From Deinococcus cellulosilyticus NBRC 106333 = KACC 11606 (GTDB lineage Bacteria > Deinococcota > Deinococci > Deinococcales > Deinococcaceae), in NCBI RefSeq assembly GCF_007990775.1, contig NZ_BJXB01000001.1:62001-126000 (forward strand): a stretch of 64,000 bases of DNA. The letters are read 5' to 3'. The translations under genes were made by a program, and so were the position numbers. The notes below the pieces were generated by a model, which was not told the origin of the DNA, ran no database searches, and was given only the letters and a program-made list of their open reading frames with translations. Shown here in pieces: positions 52,297-59,568 of the stretch (position 1 is its first letter; every line of letters begins with the position of its first letter).

Positions 52297-52615
52297 GGGC
52301 AAACCTGTCAACTTTCCTGCTGCAAGGGCGTGAACCATCATCAGGCATGCAGTGGGCCCTGATGACTTCAAAATGCCTTATTCAGAGATGAAGTGGAACA
52401 GTGTTCACCGGGTCATCGCAAAGTTCAAATCATGCAGTAAGGTAAGACACCTTCTTGTATATTACTCTTCTTTCATGCACATATGATGGAATTTTCACTT
52501 TTTGTTCTCATGAAGGCTCTTCATCAATGCCATGGAACACATGAAAAGGGAAAGAACCAGAGCCCGCCGAACGTGCAAGTCATGGAAACAGGACAAAAAA
52601 ACGACATGGACAGAC
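52297..52615. other. Intergenic region without supported genes
   Basis: Short frames exist on both strands but lack ribosome-binding sites and any recognisable motif. Only weak AT-rich promoter-like stretches (TATATTACTC near 52459) are seen. Confidence 0.45.
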
Positions 52616-53608
52616 CTATGTTCCGTGGCCTGGATTTGACTCTGGATGAAGGTCATGCAACGCAGAGCCAAATTCACTGACACAGACCTGAAGGGCTTTC
52701 ACTTTCCACTCATGGACAGCCATGACCTGAGCACTGCGTCCTGTCTGACCATGAACCTTCTCCACCAGTTGCCAGAAGTGCAGTGCTCTTGGTTCCGTGT
52801 GTCGGGCAATCATCTCCAATTGCTGCAAAGCCAGATGTTGCAGCACAGAACGTTCCTTTGTACCTGCAAACATGCTCAGCACCTGCTGAATGCATTTCTG
52901 GCCCTCTTCGCTGTCTGGCAGCACCTGTCTCTTCACGGCATCTGCCATCATCTGCTCTGTTTGCTGCTGCACTGCCATGAAACGCTCTCTGCTGCGTGCA
53001 TCCGGGAACTGGCTCCAGAACTCCTGACCCATCTGCTGAGAACGGGCAATGAAGGTGTCATCCAGCATGAGATCGGCCAGTTCAAGCCAGGCTTCAAATT
53101 GCTCTTCTGAAAGGTCTTCAGGCACCTGCATGATGGGACCTTTCCAGAGGTTTCGCACCCACACAGGATCAGCGGGAACATCCTGCAACATGCGGTCAAT
53201 TTGCTGACCCACAAACTGCTGGCGTTCTCTGGCATTCAGCGCAGCAAGCGTGCGGGCTCCCCTCAGGTAACCCAGATGGTCGTTGCGTTTCAATGCTGCT
53301 GCCAGCAGTGCGCGTCGCCGCTGCAACTGGGCCATTTCCAGTTCCAGGGTTTCCATGTGGAGGCGCAGGGCCTCTGAAATCGCATCTTCCTGCTGCATCA
53401 GTTTCTGGATGGTCTCCAAACCCACACCCACATCCCTGAGGCTGCGGATGGCTTCCAGACGGGCATGGTCTCCATCGGTGTACCAGCGGTGCCCGGTCTC
53501 ACTCACCCCACTGGGCGGCAAAACACCCAGATCTGAATAATAACGGACCGTTTTCACTGGAACCCCACTCAACTGGGCCAGTTCACCGATCTTGTACCGT
53601 CTTTCCAT
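52616..53608 (-). CDS. MerR-family transcriptional regulator
   Basis: A 330-residue regulator. The MerR winged helix is complete (RYKIGELAQLSGVPVKTVRYYSDLGVLPPS, then GHRWYTDGDHARLEAIRSLRDVGVGLETIQKLM), with a coiled coil after it (EALRLHMETLELEMAQLQRRRALL). The about 200-residue C-terminal helical domain is of the TipAS/BmrR-like effector size but not recognised. The start is set at 53608 (MERRYKIG). TAAAAT lies about 9 bases upstream, so translation may be leaderless. It diverges from the metallopeptidase gene, whose promoter has the 19-bp spacer typical of MerR control. Confidence 0.88.
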   Translation of the reverse strand: MERRYKIGELAQLSGVPVKTVRYYSDLGVLPPSGVSETGHRWYTDGDHARLEAIRSLRDVGVGLETIQKLMQQEDAISEALRLHMETLELEMAQLQRRRALLAAALKRNDHLGYLRGARTLAALNARERQQFVGQQIDRMLQDVPADPVWVRNLWKGPIMQVPEDLSEEQFEAWLELADLMLDDTFIARSQQMGQEFWSQFPDARSRERFMAVQQQTEQMMADAVKRQVLPDSEEGQKCIQQVLSMFAGTKERSVLQHLALQQLEMIARHTEPRALHFWQLVEKVHGQTGRSAQVMAVHEWKVKALQVCVSEFGSALHDLHPESNPGHGT

Positions 53609-53703
53609 ACAGAGCATTTTAGCCAATGATGCTCCGCAGGGCTTCCACTTCCTGCCTGTTCAGCTTGATCACCCAGAGGGCTCAGGCAAATGGCTTAAGC
53701 ATC

Positions 53704-53734
53704 TTGAATCTCCAGTTGCTGGAGGTTCTAGGGT
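53704..53734 (+). promoter_or_regulatory. MerR-type promoter with 19-bp spacer and central dyad
   Basis: TTGAAT (53704-53709), 19-base spacer, TAGGGT (53729-53734). The dyad CTCCAG-TTG-CTGGAG (53710-53724) fills the spacer. MerR activators untwist exactly such over-long promoters. Confidence 0.82.
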
Positions 53735-53754
53735 AGAGGCAGAAAGGAGTCGAC

Positions 53755-54660
53755 ATGAACATTCACATCGCACCCACCCTTGAAGGCCTCAGGGCCGCCC
53801 TGAAAGCAGAACCCAGTCAGCAGATGCCCATTTTCCTGCAGGAGGTCATGGAACCCATCCGGCCCTGCTGGGAACCTTCCCTGAGGTTTTTGGGCGCGCC
53901 TCAAAGTGACCAGAATCCAGCGCAGATTGCGGCAGAACGCTTTTTGTTCTACACCCCCACCCAGGGGACCGATCGAGGCCTGGATGCCCTGGACCGCATC
54001 GAAGCCTCCGGGGCAGCTCAGGAGAGCCTTGAGGGATTGCAGAAGGCCATTGAGCTGCTGCAACCGGCAAACCACGGCATTGGCTTGCAAGTCATGAACT
54101 TCGTCTTTGTGCTGGGAGATCCAGACCGCATGACTCCCCCCTATTACACCGGTGTGGGCAATGTCCCAGGCTGGATTCTGCTGATGGCCTTCCCCACAGC
54201 AGACAACCTGTCCAGGCTGTCCCCCATCACCGTGCATGAATTCCATCACCAGATTCGCTTCCAGTACGAACCGTTCTTTCCTCTGACCCTCGGAAAATAC
54301 CTGGTGGCAGAGGGTCTCGCAGAGTGCTTTGCCGCCCACATGTATGGCGAGGAGAAACTGGGTCCGTGGGCCACCACCCTCCGTCCAGAAGAACTGGAAG
54401 CCATCAAACCCAGATATGCAGACGCCCTGATGCTCTCCGATTTCACAGAAGTGCGCGGCTACATCTTTGGAGACTGGGCTGCAAAAGACTGGGGCACGCC
54501 TGCAATGGGCATCCCTGACTTTGCAGGTTACGCCATCGGATACCGCATGGTGGAAGCCTTCCTGAAGCGCACAGGCAAAAGCATTGTGGAAGCCACTTAC
54601 CTCCCCTGGCAGGAAATCGTGCAGGGCAGTGGGTATCTGGACACCCAGGTTTTGCAGTAA
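53755..54660 (+). CDS. DUF2268-type putative zinc metallopeptidase
   Basis: A 301-residue cytoplasmic protein. The metallopeptidase motif HEFHH (His161-Glu162-x-x-His165) is followed about 25 residues later by the probable third ligand Glu in VAEGLAECFA, as in DUF2268 predicted Zn-dependent proteases. There is no signal peptide. AAAGGAG lies 5 bases before the ATG. The gene is read from a MerR-type promoter divergent from the MerR gene, so it is likely induced by a small-molecule effector. Its physiological substrate is unknown. Confidence 0.82.
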   Translation: MNIHIAPTLEGLRAALKAEPSQQMPIFLQEVMEPIRPCWEPSLRFLGAPQSDQNPAQIAAERFLFYTPTQGTDRGLDALDRIEASGAAQESLEGLQKAIELLQPANHGIGLQVMNFVFVLGDPDRMTPPYYTGVGNVPGWILLMAFPTADNLSRLSPITVHEFHHQIRFQYEPFFPLTLGKYLVAEGLAECFAAHMYGEEKLGPWATTLRPEELEAIKPRYADALMLSDFTEVRGYIFGDWAAKDWGTPAMGIPDFAGYAIGYRMVEAFLKRTGKSIVEATYLPWQEIVQGSGYLDTQVLQ

Positions 54661-54684
54661 CGTGCAGCAGGTCAACCACCACAA

Positions 54685-54720
54685 AAAAGAGCCACCTGAG
54701 TGGCTCTTTTCTCTTTTTTC
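54685..54720. terminator. Bidirectional terminator
   Basis: An 11-bp perfect stem AAAAGAGCCAC / GTGGCTCTTTT with loop CTGA; A-rich on the left and T-rich on the right, so it can serve the metallopeptidase (+) and the response regulator (-). Confidence 0.88.
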
Positions 54721-54722
54721 GA

Positions 54723-55397
54723 TCAGTCTTCCACAAAAAGAGCGTAACCGGCTTTCCTGAGGGCCCGGATGTTGAGCTGGCTGCCGATCTGGCGCAACTT
54801 CTTGCGCAGCAGGGACACCCGCACCTCGAAACTGTTGGAGGCTGGAGAGTAATACCCGTACACATGCTGCTCGAGCACCTCCCGGCTCACCACCCGGGAG
54901 GCGTTCTGCATCAGGTACTCCATGATCCGCACTTCATGGTCGGTCAGCAACACATTGCCCTGATCCGTACCAAGCTGGCACTTGCTGGTGTCCAGGGTGG
55001 TGCCAGACAGAAAAAGCACCTGCTCCTGCGGATGAACACGGCGGAGCAACGCTTTGATGCGGGCATCAAATTCATCCATCGCGAAGGGTTTGATCAGGTA
55101 ATCATCCGCTCCCTGGTTCAGTCCCTGCACCCGATCACCAACCGAACCTCTGGCTGTGATCACCAGCACAGGCAGGTTTCCAAGGCTCTGGATGGTGGGG
55201 ATCAGGTCCAGTCCATCCCCATCAGGCAGGTTCAGATCCAGCAGCACCAGATCGGGTGTGTTGTCTTCAAGGTACCCATATGCCTCTTCCAGGGTGCTGC
55301 AGGGCTGAACCTGGTAACCCGATTTCTGCAACTGGGCTGCGAGCAATTCTTGCAAGCTGGGGTCATCTTCGAGGAGGAGAATGTGCCATTTGCGCAT
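54723..55397 (-). CDS. OmpR/PhoB-family response regulator, orphan
   Basis: A 224-residue two-component regulator. The receiver domain (1-120) has acidic pocket EDD (10-12), phospho-acceptor Asp54 (LLDLNLPDGDG), Thr in VITAR and Lys in IKPF. The C-terminal winged helix (about 130-222) includes LTDHEVRIMEYLMQNASRVVSREVLEQHVYG and SFEVRVSLLRKKL. No histidine kinase gene is adjacent; its partner must be elsewhere. It lies 3 bases behind the Asn/Gly-repeat protein gene. Confidence 0.92.
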   Translation of the reverse strand: MRKWHILLLEDDPSLQELLAAQLQKSGYQVQPCSTLEEAYGYLEDNTPDLVLLDLNLPDGDGLDLIPTIQSLGNLPVLVITARGSVGDRVQGLNQGADDYLIKPFAMDEFDARIKALLRRVHPQEQVLFLSGTTLDTSKCQLGTDQGNVLLTDHEVRIMEYLMQNASRVVSREVLEQHVYGYYSPASNSFEVRVSLLRKKLRQIGSQLNIRALRKAGYALFVED

Positions 55398-55400
55398 GTT

Positions 55401-55943
55401 TTATTTGTTCTTGCCTTTTTCTGGAGGAGGATTTTTGCCACCAGTGTTGTTGGAATTTCCTGAATTGCCGTTGTTCCCAGCATTCCCGGGAGGGTTGCCT
55501 CCAGCGTTTCCTGAATTGCCATTGTTGCCAGCATTCCCGGAAGGGTTGCCTCCAGCGTTTCCTGAATTGCCGTTGTTCCCAGCACCTCCAGGATTGTCTC
55601 TGGCATCCACATCAAGCTTGGGTGCTTTGACCACAGTCAGCTTCAGGTCCACCCCAAGGCTGTCAAGCAGGTTTGAAAGGGTGGTGGAACCATTTGTGGT
55701 GCTGAGCGTCAGCTGTCCTCCCACCAGAACCCCCTGAACACTGGAGACTTTGTTCTGCAGAACCATGGCGACCACAGGGCCACTGTAACCATCGAGCAAT
55801 TCCACCCTGAGCTGGTTGCCGGATTGCTTGCCGTAACCCACCACCCGCTGGAGGCTGCTGTCAAAAACAATCACCTCCACAGGTGAGACACTGTAAATCA
55901 GGGCGGTCAGGAACAGGGCTGCAGGCAACATGTCTAATCCCAT
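55401..55943 (-). CDS. Membrane-anchored protein with Asn/Gly-rich tandem repeats
   Basis: A 180-residue protein. An N-terminal hydrophobic segment (MLPAALFLTALIYSVSPVEVIVF) is followed by a small beta-rich domain and a low-complexity tail built from a 17-residue unit of the type GNPxGNAGNNGNSGNAG, about three copies, ending in GKNPPPEKGKNK. No family is recognised. The start is 55943 or the ATG at 55931, which has GGGA 7 bases upstream. The stop lies 3 bases before the response regulator gene, so the two are co-transcribed; the domain might sense an envelope or surface signal, but this is a guess. Confidence 0.65.
   Translation of the reverse strand: MGLDMLPAALFLTALIYSVSPVEVIVFDSSLQRVVGYGKQSGNQLRVELLDGYSGPVVAMVLQNKVSSVQGVLVGGQLTLSTTNGSTTLSNLLDSLGVDLKLTVVKAPKLDVDARDNPGGAGNNGNSGNAGGNPSGNAGNNGNSGNAGGNPPGNAGNNGNSGNSNNTGGKNPPPEKGKNK
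55456..55590. repeat. 51-bp tandem repeat inside the Asn/Gly-rich gene
   Basis: The unit starting TTTCCTGAATTGCC recurs at about 55456, 55507 and 55558 (period 51 bp, 17 codons) with few differences, so copy number may vary by slippage. It keeps the reading frame. Confidence 0.8.
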
Positions 55944-56030
55944 TCTAAAAATGAAGCTGATTGCAATCTGACGGGCATCTGGCCTGAATCCATGCCCAGA
56001 ACATGGGCATCAAAACAGATCAAGGGCACC

Positions 56031-56060
56031 AAAAAACAGCCACTGCTGGTGGCTGTTTTC
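56031..56060 (-). terminator. Terminator of the minor pilin operon
   Basis: An 11-bp perfect stem AAAACAGCCAC / GTGGCTGTTTT, loop TGCTG; on the minus strand it is followed by a T-run, about 20 bases past the last pilin stop. Confidence 0.85.
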
Positions 56061-56079
56061 GTGCTCATCCATGCTGGCC

Positions 56080-56760
56080 TCAGAGGTTTCTCGCCACCAC
56101 TCTGGCTTGATACGTGTTGGTGTAGATGCTGCTGGTTCCTGCTTTCTTGTATCCCCGGAGGCTCAGAGAAATGCCTTTCTGGGTTCCCTTGACACTGTCA
56201 ATGTAGGGGGTGACCACAAAGCCGTCGCTGGCCAGGGAAGGATGCAACAACCGAAGCTGGGTGAGGGCAGGGTAGCTGGAGGTGCAGGTGTAACTGCTGG
56301 CTGTTCTGGCTTCAATGAGGCTGTAGGCCCCTGTGGTGGGATTGTTGAGCCTGCGTTGCACAGGGAGGGCAGAAGCGCTCAGGTTTTCGGAAGGCACCAC
56401 ATAGTAAGCAAAGAGGTCACACAGGCTGGCACTGTTTTTGGTGGGAACCCGGATGATCACGATCTGGGTGCCAGTCAGAGACGGCGAAGGCAGATAGGCC
56501 GTCGCTCCAGAGGTCTGGGCGTCTTGAATGGTCACATCTGTGGTGCTCAGAAAACGGTCTGCTTCCTTGATGCGGCTGAGCATCAGCTGCTGAACCTTCT
56601 GGGTTTCCGTGTCCAGATCAGCCCGTGCGGAGGACCGCATTGAAGTGTCCAGACTGGAACTGAACAGCTGGTAAATGGACACGAAGAGGATGGAGAGCAG
56701 CGCCATGGCGACCAGCAATTCCAGCAGGGTAAAGCCATTTGTGGCTTGAGATCTACTCAT
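56080..56760 (-). CDS. Prepilin-type N-terminal domain protein (PilW/GspJ-like)
   Basis: A 226-residue minor pilin or pseudopilin. The class III signal is QATNGFTLLELLVAMALLSILFVS, with cleavage between Gly and Phe and the Glu at +5. The rest is a beta-rich globular domain with paired cysteines (SLCDLFAYY, SYTCTSSY). GAGGAGG lies 6 bases before the ATG at 56760; longer in-frame starts overlap the preceding gene. It is the last gene of a four-gene pilin operon. Confidence 0.88.
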   Translation of the reverse strand: MSRSQATNGFTLLELLVAMALLSILFVSIYQLFSSSLDTSMRSSARADLDTETQKVQQLMLSRIKEADRFLSTTDVTIQDAQTSGATAYLPSPSLTGTQIVIIRVPTKNSASLCDLFAYYVVPSENLSASALPVQRRLNNPTTGAYSLIEARTASSYTCTSSYPALTQLRLLHPSLASDGFVVTPYIDSVKGTQKGISLSLRGYKKAGTSSIYTNTYQARVVARNL

Positions 56761-56771
56761 GCTGATCCTCC

Positions 56772-57191
56772 TCATGTGGGTTTCGCGATGTCCAGAAACA
56801 CAGTGATGGTCTTGTTGTTGGTGCCCGTGACCACCAGTTTTACCCGTTTCAAGTAGGAGGCACCCACGCATGCACTGCTGAAACTGGTGGGAGCACTGGC
56901 GAAGTTGGTCCAGTTGGCACAGGAGAAAGCCACCTGGGTGTTGCTGGGCGTGTAAACCCCCAGTTCCCAGCTGGACAGCTGGGACCAGGACTCTTTGATG
57001 TTCTCCAGTTCGTTGGCAGCCAGGGTATTGACGGACAGCACACTGGTGTTCTGTCGGTTGGTTTTGAAGAGGTTGGAGACCTGTACAACTGTGGTTCCCA
57101 GAATCAGGCCCACAATCAGCAAAGCCATCAGGATCTCCACCACGGTGAATCCCTGTTGGGAGCGCTTATTTGAGGTCACGGATCGCAGCAT
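56772..57191 (-). CDS. Prepilin-type N-terminal domain protein (PilV/GspI-like)
   Basis: A 139-residue minor pilin. The class III signal is RSQQGFTVVEILMALLIVGLILGTTV (Gly-Phe cleavage, Glu+5). The globular part has two cysteines (FSCANW, SSACVGAS), a likely disulphide. AAGGAG precedes the ATG at 57191, which overlaps the upstream pilin gene by 26 bases. It probably primes or caps a type IV pilus or competence pseudopilus. Confidence 0.88.
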   Translation of the reverse strand: MLRSVTSNKRSQQGFTVVEILMALLIVGLILGTTVVQVSNLFKTNRQNTSVLSVNTLAANELENIKESWSQLSSWELGVYTPSNTQVAFSCANWTNFASAPTSFSSACVGASYLKRVKLVVTGTNNKTITVFLDIAKPT

Positions 57192-57627
57192 AACCGAAGA
57201 CTCCTTGGAACACGAGATTGGCTGAAAAGGTGTTGCGGGTGAACGTGACGTAAGCGTCGCTGCTGGTGCAAGCAGAACTCCAGCACATTTCCCCGTGGGG
57301 GGACTTGTAGGTGACCTGGGCAGTGGTGCCACAGGCAGATGGAACACAGAAAGCCAGGTTGGTGAACCTGCGCGTGGTGGTGCCATAGGTGAGGGTCACC
57401 ACATTGCCACTGCTTGAGATCTGCACGGTCTGGTCGGTTGAGGTTTTGACACTGGTGGACCGGGCCTGATCGAAGGTGTAGGTCAGCGAGGTGAGCTCCT
57501 GATAGAACTGGCGTTTCTGGGCTTCACGGATGTAGTTGCTGATCCCCAGACTGAGCAGAATGCCCAGCAGGGTGATGGCCACCAGAATCTCGATCAGGGT
57601 GAATCCCAGAAGACCTTGTTTGTTCAT
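57166..57627 (-). CDS. Prepilin-type N-terminal domain protein (FimT/GspH-like)
   Basis: A 153-residue minor pilin. The class III signal is NKQGLLGFTLIEILVAITLLGILLSL (Gly-Phe cleavage, Glu+5). The C-terminal domain has four cysteines (CVPSAC, MCWSSAC) and the C-terminus FGYAAIRDLK. Its ATG shares one base with the stop of the preceding PilX-like gene (TGATG), showing translational coupling. Confidence 0.9.
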   Translation of the reverse strand: MNKQGLLGFTLIEILVAITLLGILLSLGISNYIREAQKRQFYQELTSLTYTFDQARSTSVKTSTDQTVQISSSGNVVTLTYGTTTRRFTNLAFCVPSACGTTAQVTYKSPHGEMCWSSACTSSDAYVTFTRNTFSANLVFQGVFGYAAIRDLK

Positions 57628-59246
57628 CAGAGGTCCCCGTGGGCCAGTTGAATCCAGCGTCCTTTGAACATCAGGTCTCCGTTGGTGGAGATGGGCTGGA
57701 ACTGGTAACCTCCGATGGAGGTGCGTGTGGTGGCAGGTACCGTTTGGTTGATGATGTCGTAGATGTTGCTGGAAGAGGCTTCGCTGCAGAAGTCACTGGG
57801 CATGGTCAGTCCCGTGGTGATGTCGCTGTCTCCACTGTTGCCGTTGCCATTCCCATTGCCCACAAAACGCTGTTCGTAGGCAGCAGCAAAGTACAGACCT
57901 GGGGTTGTGGGGGCAGAAGCGTTGCCGACACCTTTGCAGTCCCCGATGAAGATCATTTTGCTGATGTGGTCTGCGTTCCCTGAATCGATCAGACCGAGGT
58001 TGTTGCCGTCTGTCTGCCAGCGTGCAACCGTATCATTGCCAGTGGTCTTTCCACCCAGGATGAACACCAGGTCGTTGTTCTTGTCTCTGATGAAGTAGAT
58101 GTAGTCGTTGTGGCTGGCAGCGTTGGATTGTGAGCGCACCTGGCAGTAATACAGGGTGTTCTGCAGGGCAAGATTCACGGTGATGTCTGTGCCGGAACTG
58201 TTCTGCAGGCAGCGCACAGAGTAAGCAGAAGATCCAGCGAAATTGTAGGTGATGGTGTAATCCCTGTTGTTGCCACATGCCCCGGAGTTTCCGTTGCTGG
58301 TCTGTCCGCACATCTCATAGGTGACAGAATTGGAGTCCTGACTGACTTTCTCAATCCCCACAGCACCAGCGATGTTGTCGACATCAATGCCAGAAGTGAT
58401 GGGAGGGGTGGTGGTGGTGCTGGGAACGCCGACCACATCCACTTCAATGTAGTTGCGGTTGGGGTCTGTTGCATCTCCTGTCCCACTTCCACTGCCTCCT
58501 GCCCCTGCACTGGCAGCAGCAGGGCATTTGCTGTCTGTGCTGGCCTGGCCTGCCTGTGGGAACTGTCCAACCACGCGTGAACCGTTTTTGTTGGTGGTGC
58601 CTTTCGAGACGTAATATCCCACGTCATAGCAGAAACGGAAATTGTTCATCAGGTTGAAGGTCTGACCCTGGTAGGTTTCATCGGCATAATCCCACTCAAG
58701 ACGGGTGACCGAAAAGAGGGGTTTGCTGGAAGTCACACCATTGGCCTTGTACACGTTGTACACAGTGTATTGTTGTCCTGATCCCAGGTTGATGGTGTGC
58801 TGGGTGTCCGAAAAGACCCCAGACCAGAAGGTGTCTGTGGTTGGAGCACCTTCCCAGGTTTTGAAGAACGTGGAGATGGCATTTCTGGCATAGGTGGCAT
58901 CGGGTTCTGTGGTGGGGAGGTTGCATCCACTGGTCACAGCAACATTCTGTCCACTGCCACACACGGCTGAGACCAGATTGATGAAATCGTCTTTGCTTTT
59001 GCTGGTGGGAGGCAGGGAAGAAAACCTGGACTTCAGTTGCAGGACATAAGCCTTGGCCCATGCCAGTCCTGACTCACTGACATACTGGGCCTCCAGGGTG
59101 GTGGACTGGTCACCCACTGTTCGCATCCCTTTCAAGGTGTACTGGCTTGCGATCAACAAAACCACCACCATGATGAGCATGATCCCAAGGGTCATCACCA
59201 GGGCCGCTCCAGACTGACGCTTGCGGAGAGATTTAGGGGTATCCAT
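57627..59246 (-). CDS. PilX-like pilus assembly protein
   Basis: A 539-residue protein with N-terminal KSLRKRQSGAALVMTLGIMLIMVVVLLIASQYTLKGM, the PilX_N signature (SGAALV... plus one helix), in place of a classical prepilin site. A long extracellular part holds low-complexity GAGGSGSGTGD and several cysteines. It is the first gene of the minor pilin operon, in the PilX-GspH-GspI-GspJ order common for type IV pilus minor subunits. The start at 59246 is preferred over 59294: TATAAT lies 10 bases upstream, so the message is nearly leaderless. Confidence 0.85.
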   Translation of the reverse strand: MDTPKSLRKRQSGAALVMTLGIMLIMVVVLLIASQYTLKGMRTVGDQSTTLEAQYVSESGLAWAKAYVLQLKSRFSSLPPTSKSKDDFINLVSAVCGSGQNVAVTSGCNLPTTEPDATYARNAISTFFKTWEGAPTTDTFWSGVFSDTQHTINLGSGQQYTVYNVYKANGVTSSKPLFSVTRLEWDYADETYQGQTFNLMNNFRFCYDVGYYVSKGTTNKNGSRVVGQFPQAGQASTDSKCPAAASAGAGGSGSGTGDATDPNRNYIEVDVVGVPSTTTTPPITSGIDVDNIAGAVGIEKVSQDSNSVTYEMCGQTSNGNSGACGNNRDYTITYNFAGSSAYSVRCLQNSSGTDITVNLALQNTLYYCQVRSQSNAASHNDYIYFIRDKNNDLVFILGGKTTGNDTVARWQTDGNNLGLIDSGNADHISKMIFIGDCKGVGNASAPTTPGLYFAAAYEQRFVGNGNGNGNSGDSDITTGLTMPSDFCSEASSSNIYDIINQTVPATTRTSIGGYQFQPISTNGDLMFKGRWIQLAHGDL

Positions 59247-59256
59247 ATTACCATCA

Positions 59257-59262
59257 ATTATA
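59257..59262 (-). promoter_or_regulatory. -10 box TATAAT of the minor pilin operon
   Basis: A perfect -10 hexamer on the minus strand, 10 bases before the PilX-like ATG; no good -35 box is seen. Confidence 0.6.
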
Positions 59263-59568
59263 CACCCAAAACAGAAGAAAATATCATCCAGCACAGTTGT
59301 TTTTTTGTTACATTTGGGTAACAGTGATGATTTTTTGTCAGATTCATGAAGATTTTCACCCTCATGAGAAAACTGTGAAACTTCTCAAGCTTAAACACAA
59401 TGGGCTCATTGTTGGGTCCAGAAACCTGTTTCTCCAGAAGTCCAGCAAAAGCGCCAGAACTCTGGTCCCTGAACTTGTGAACACCCAGCTGAAGTTTTGT
59501 ACCGGGTCCAGACATGCTGACCCGGTACAAATGGCATCTTGAAAAGGGGAGGCTCCAGAAAAAGCGCT
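59263..59568. other. Intergenic region with a perfect hairpin
   Basis: No gene is supported. GTACCGGGTC (59499-59508) and GACCCGGTAC (59519-59528) form a perfect 10-bp stem, loop 10 bases, 40 bases past the malic enzyme stop. No T-run follows, so its role in termination is uncertain. Confidence 0.5.

Noticed and set aside
52297..52615. HigB toxin gene upstream of the HigA-like gene
   Set aside because: The short frames here show no HigB/RelE-like pattern and no RBS.
55456..55590. CRISPR-like array
   Set aside because: The repeats are contiguous 51-bp units without unique spacers and keep the reading frame of the Asn/Gly-rich protein.
59499..59528. Hairpin as terminator of the malic enzyme gene
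   Set aside because: The stem is perfect, but there is no T-run on the minus strand after it; it is kept as an unexplained hairpin only.
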